From an uncultured Spirochaetia bacterium (lineage in GTDB: Bacteria > Spirochaetota > Spirochaetia > SZUA-6 > Bin103), in assembly GCA_958296075.1 (NCBI GenBank), contig CATQHW010000002.1:1426001-1490000 (forward strand): DNA of 64,000 nucleotides, given 5' to 3'. How positions within the stretch are numbered: position 1 is the first letter of the stretch; each line of letters starts with the position of its first letter. Below the pieces are notes generated by a model. It was not told where the DNA came from and did not search any database. It saw only the letters and a list, made by a program, of their open reading frames with translations. A program made the translations under genes and the position numbers. Of the stretch, positions 62,795 through 64,000 are shown in pieces.

Positions 62795-63346
62795 GTGACA
62801 GACGGCGGGCAGTGCGGAGCGGCGGGCGCCGTTGCCGCTGCCGGGGCGTGGCCTGACGGCGCGCCGGCCGGCAGCGGCTTCGCCGAGCAGGTGCGCGCGG
62901 AGGTGGCGCCCGCGGTCGGTTCGTTCGGCTTCGAACTGGTGGCGCTCGACGCCGCGCGCCTGGCGCGGCGCAGCTTGGTGCGGCTGGTCGTCTACCGGCC
63001 CGGCGGGATGACGGCGGACGACTGCGCGGAGCTGGCGCGGGCGGTACGGTACCGGCTCGCGCTGGTGCCGGGTGCCGAAGACGCCCGGTTGGAGGTGAGT
63101 ACGCCCGGCACGACGCGCACGCTCAAGGCAGCGCACGAGTACGCGATCTTCCGGGGCCGCACCGTGGAGGTGCTGTTGGACGGCGGCTGGTTGCGCGGCG
63201 TCATCGTCGCGGCCGAAGGGGGTATAGTAACGATCGACACCGGCACGGAAGAGCGGCGGATCGAGATACGGCGGATCGGAAAGGGACGGTTGAACGACGG
63301 AATGATTGACCGGCAGCACGGCAGGAGCGGGACCGATGTCGAGTGA
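62795..63346 (+). CDS. rimP: ribosome maturation factor RimP
   Basis: A 183-aa RimP: VAPAVGSFGFELVALDAARLARRSLVRLVVY, DDCAELARAV, LEVSTPGTTRTLKAAHEYAIFRGRTVEVLL. It assists 30S subunit assembly. GTG 62795 follows GGGGAGG (62784-62790) and starts an Ala/Gly-rich extension of about 30 residues ahead of the domain. RimP-NusA adjacency is nearly universal and confirms both. Confidence 0.93.
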   Translation: MTDGGQCGAAGAVAAAGAWPDGAPAGSGFAEQVRAEVAPAVGSFGFELVALDAARLARRSLVRLVVYRPGGMTADDCAELARAVRYRLALVPGAEDARLEVSTPGTTRTLKAAHEYAIFRGRTVEVLLDGGWLRGVIVAAEGGIVTIDTGTEERRIEIRRIGKGRLNDGMIDRQHGRSGTDVE

Positions 63347-64000
63347 GATGGCGTTGGCGATCCGGCAGTTGGTGCAGGACCGCGGCATCTCCGAGGACTT
63401 GGTCGTCAAGACGATCGAAGACGTGCTGCTGGCCGCCTACAAGCGCCGTTTCGGGACCGCCGAGAACGCCGTCATCCGCTTCAGCGACGACGCCACCGAC
63501 GTGACCATCTTTGCCCAGAAGCGCATCGTCGCGGTGATCGACGACCCGGCCACGGAGATCGGGCTCGACGACGCGCTCGGCTACAGCGATCAGGCAGAGA
63601 TCGGCGACGAGCTGTTGATCGAGATCAACCCGCGCGAGTTCGACCGTGTCTCGATCCAGAGCGCCAAGCAGCGCGCGCGGCAGACGCTGCGCGAGATCCA
63701 GAAGGACACGCTCTACTCGGAGTTCGAGGACAAGGTCGGCGAGATGATCATCGGCTACCATCAGCGGGAGCGAAACGGCGCCATCTTCGTCGACCTGGGC
63801 AAGACCGAAGGCATCATGCCGCGCAAGTACCAGAGCCCCCGTGAGGTGTATCGGCCGAACGACCGCATCCGCGCCCTCATCTACGAGGTCGAGAAGACGC
63901 CGACCGGCCTGCAGATCGTCCTGTCGCGCACGCACACGCAGTTCGTGCGCAAGATCTTCGAGCTCGAGGTGCCGGAGATATACGACGGCACGATCGAGAT
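63336..64000 (+). CDS. nusA: transcription termination/antitermination factor NusA, 5' part
   Basis: The first 221 codons of nusA are present; the gene runs off the right edge. Visible are the N-terminal polymerase-binding domain (VVKTIEDVLLAAYKRRFG, VSIQSAKQRARQTLREIQ) and the S1 domain (GYHQRERNGAIFVDLGKTEGIMP), then the beginning of KH1 (LQIVLSRTHTQFVRKIFELEVPEI). NusA slows polymerase and strengthens termination at hairpins, relevant to the terminator in its own leader. ATG 63336 overlaps the rimP end by 11 bases. Confidence 0.96.
   Translation, partial: MSSEMALAIRQLVQDRGISEDLVVKTIEDVLLAAYKRRFGTAENAVIRFSDDATDVTIFAQKRIVAVIDDPATEIGLDDALGYSDQAEIGDELLIEINPREFDRVSIQSAKQRARQTLREIQKDTLYSEFEDKVGEMIIGYHQRERNGAIFVDLGKTEGIMPRKYQSPREVYRPNDRIRALIYEVEKTPTGLQIVLSRTHTQFVRKIFELEVPEIYDGTIE

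Overview
This is a gene-dense window of very GC-rich bacterial DNA. It most probably comes from a spirochaete. The pointers, from family knowledge applied to visible genes, are: a complete V/A-type rotary ATPase operon; the order TamB-BamA-Skp-(YqgF)-MutS, which I remember as close to the Treponema arrangement; ruvA-ruvB-queA in tandem as in Borrelia; a PEGA/formylglycine-enzyme-fold protein; a cyclophilin-FKBP fusion lipoprotein; and a FliG-like protein. BamA, TamB and several lipoproteins show a two-membrane envelope. There are no rRNA genes, CRISPR arrays, phage genes or insertion sequences. Non-ATG starts and 4-base stop/start overlaps are very common.

Region 1 (1-7.9 kb) has a minus-strand cluster (CoA-transferase fragment, voltage-gated K+ channel, XdhC) divergent from a plus-strand molybdenum-hydroxylase accessory operon: CoxG, 2Fe-2S subunit, FAD subunit, MoxR/CoxD ATPase, CoxE VWA protein. 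This operon runs into a sarcosine-oxidase-like flavoenzyme and a DUF1697 protein. Region 2 (8-13 kb) holds an ECF sigma factor with a soluble zinc-type anti-sigma factor, a TrmJ-like RNA methyltransferase, a D-threonine-aldolase-like enzyme and an ABC exporter. Region 3 (13-20.4 kb) holds a second molybdo-hydroxylase set that includes the only large subunit. It is followed by a MoaD-like carrier, a truncated FliG-like protein, a DUF1223 protein, an MFS transporter and a methyltransferase.

Region 4 (20.4-22.7 kb, minus) encodes a lipoprotein, an RNase D-like exonuclease and the cyclophilin-FKBP fusion. Region 5 (22.9-31.6 kb) is the V-ATPase operon G/H-I-K-E-C-F-A-B-D, in the order of the Enterococcus hirae Na+-ATPase and with the Na+ ligands conserved in subunit K. 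Region 6 (31.6-35.5 kb, minus) carries Ddl, a TIM-barrel enzyme, a TIGR01777 epimerase and tRNA-Glu(CTC). Region 7 (35.9-43.9 kb) has crtI-crtB, an ABC-2 transporter, tmRNA with smpB, the PEGA/SUMF1 protein and signal peptidase I. Region 8 (43.9-48.6 kb) is yebC-ruvC-ruvA-ruvB-queA, convergent with tmk.

Region 9 (48.6-64 kb) is one long co-oriented run: a small secreted protein, ExbB, ExbD, a TonB with 15 exact 24-bp repeats, TamB, BamA, Skp, YqgF, MutS, ComF. After a structured leader containing an intrinsic terminator comes rimP-nusA, with nusA cut by the window edge. The items I rate highest are the rimP-nusA leader attenuator, the TonB/TamB/BamA cluster, the predicted Na+ V-ATPase, the FliG-like protein inside the molybdoenzyme cluster, the Walker-A-defective thymidylate kinase, and genes whose conserved N-termini lack any ordinary start codon.
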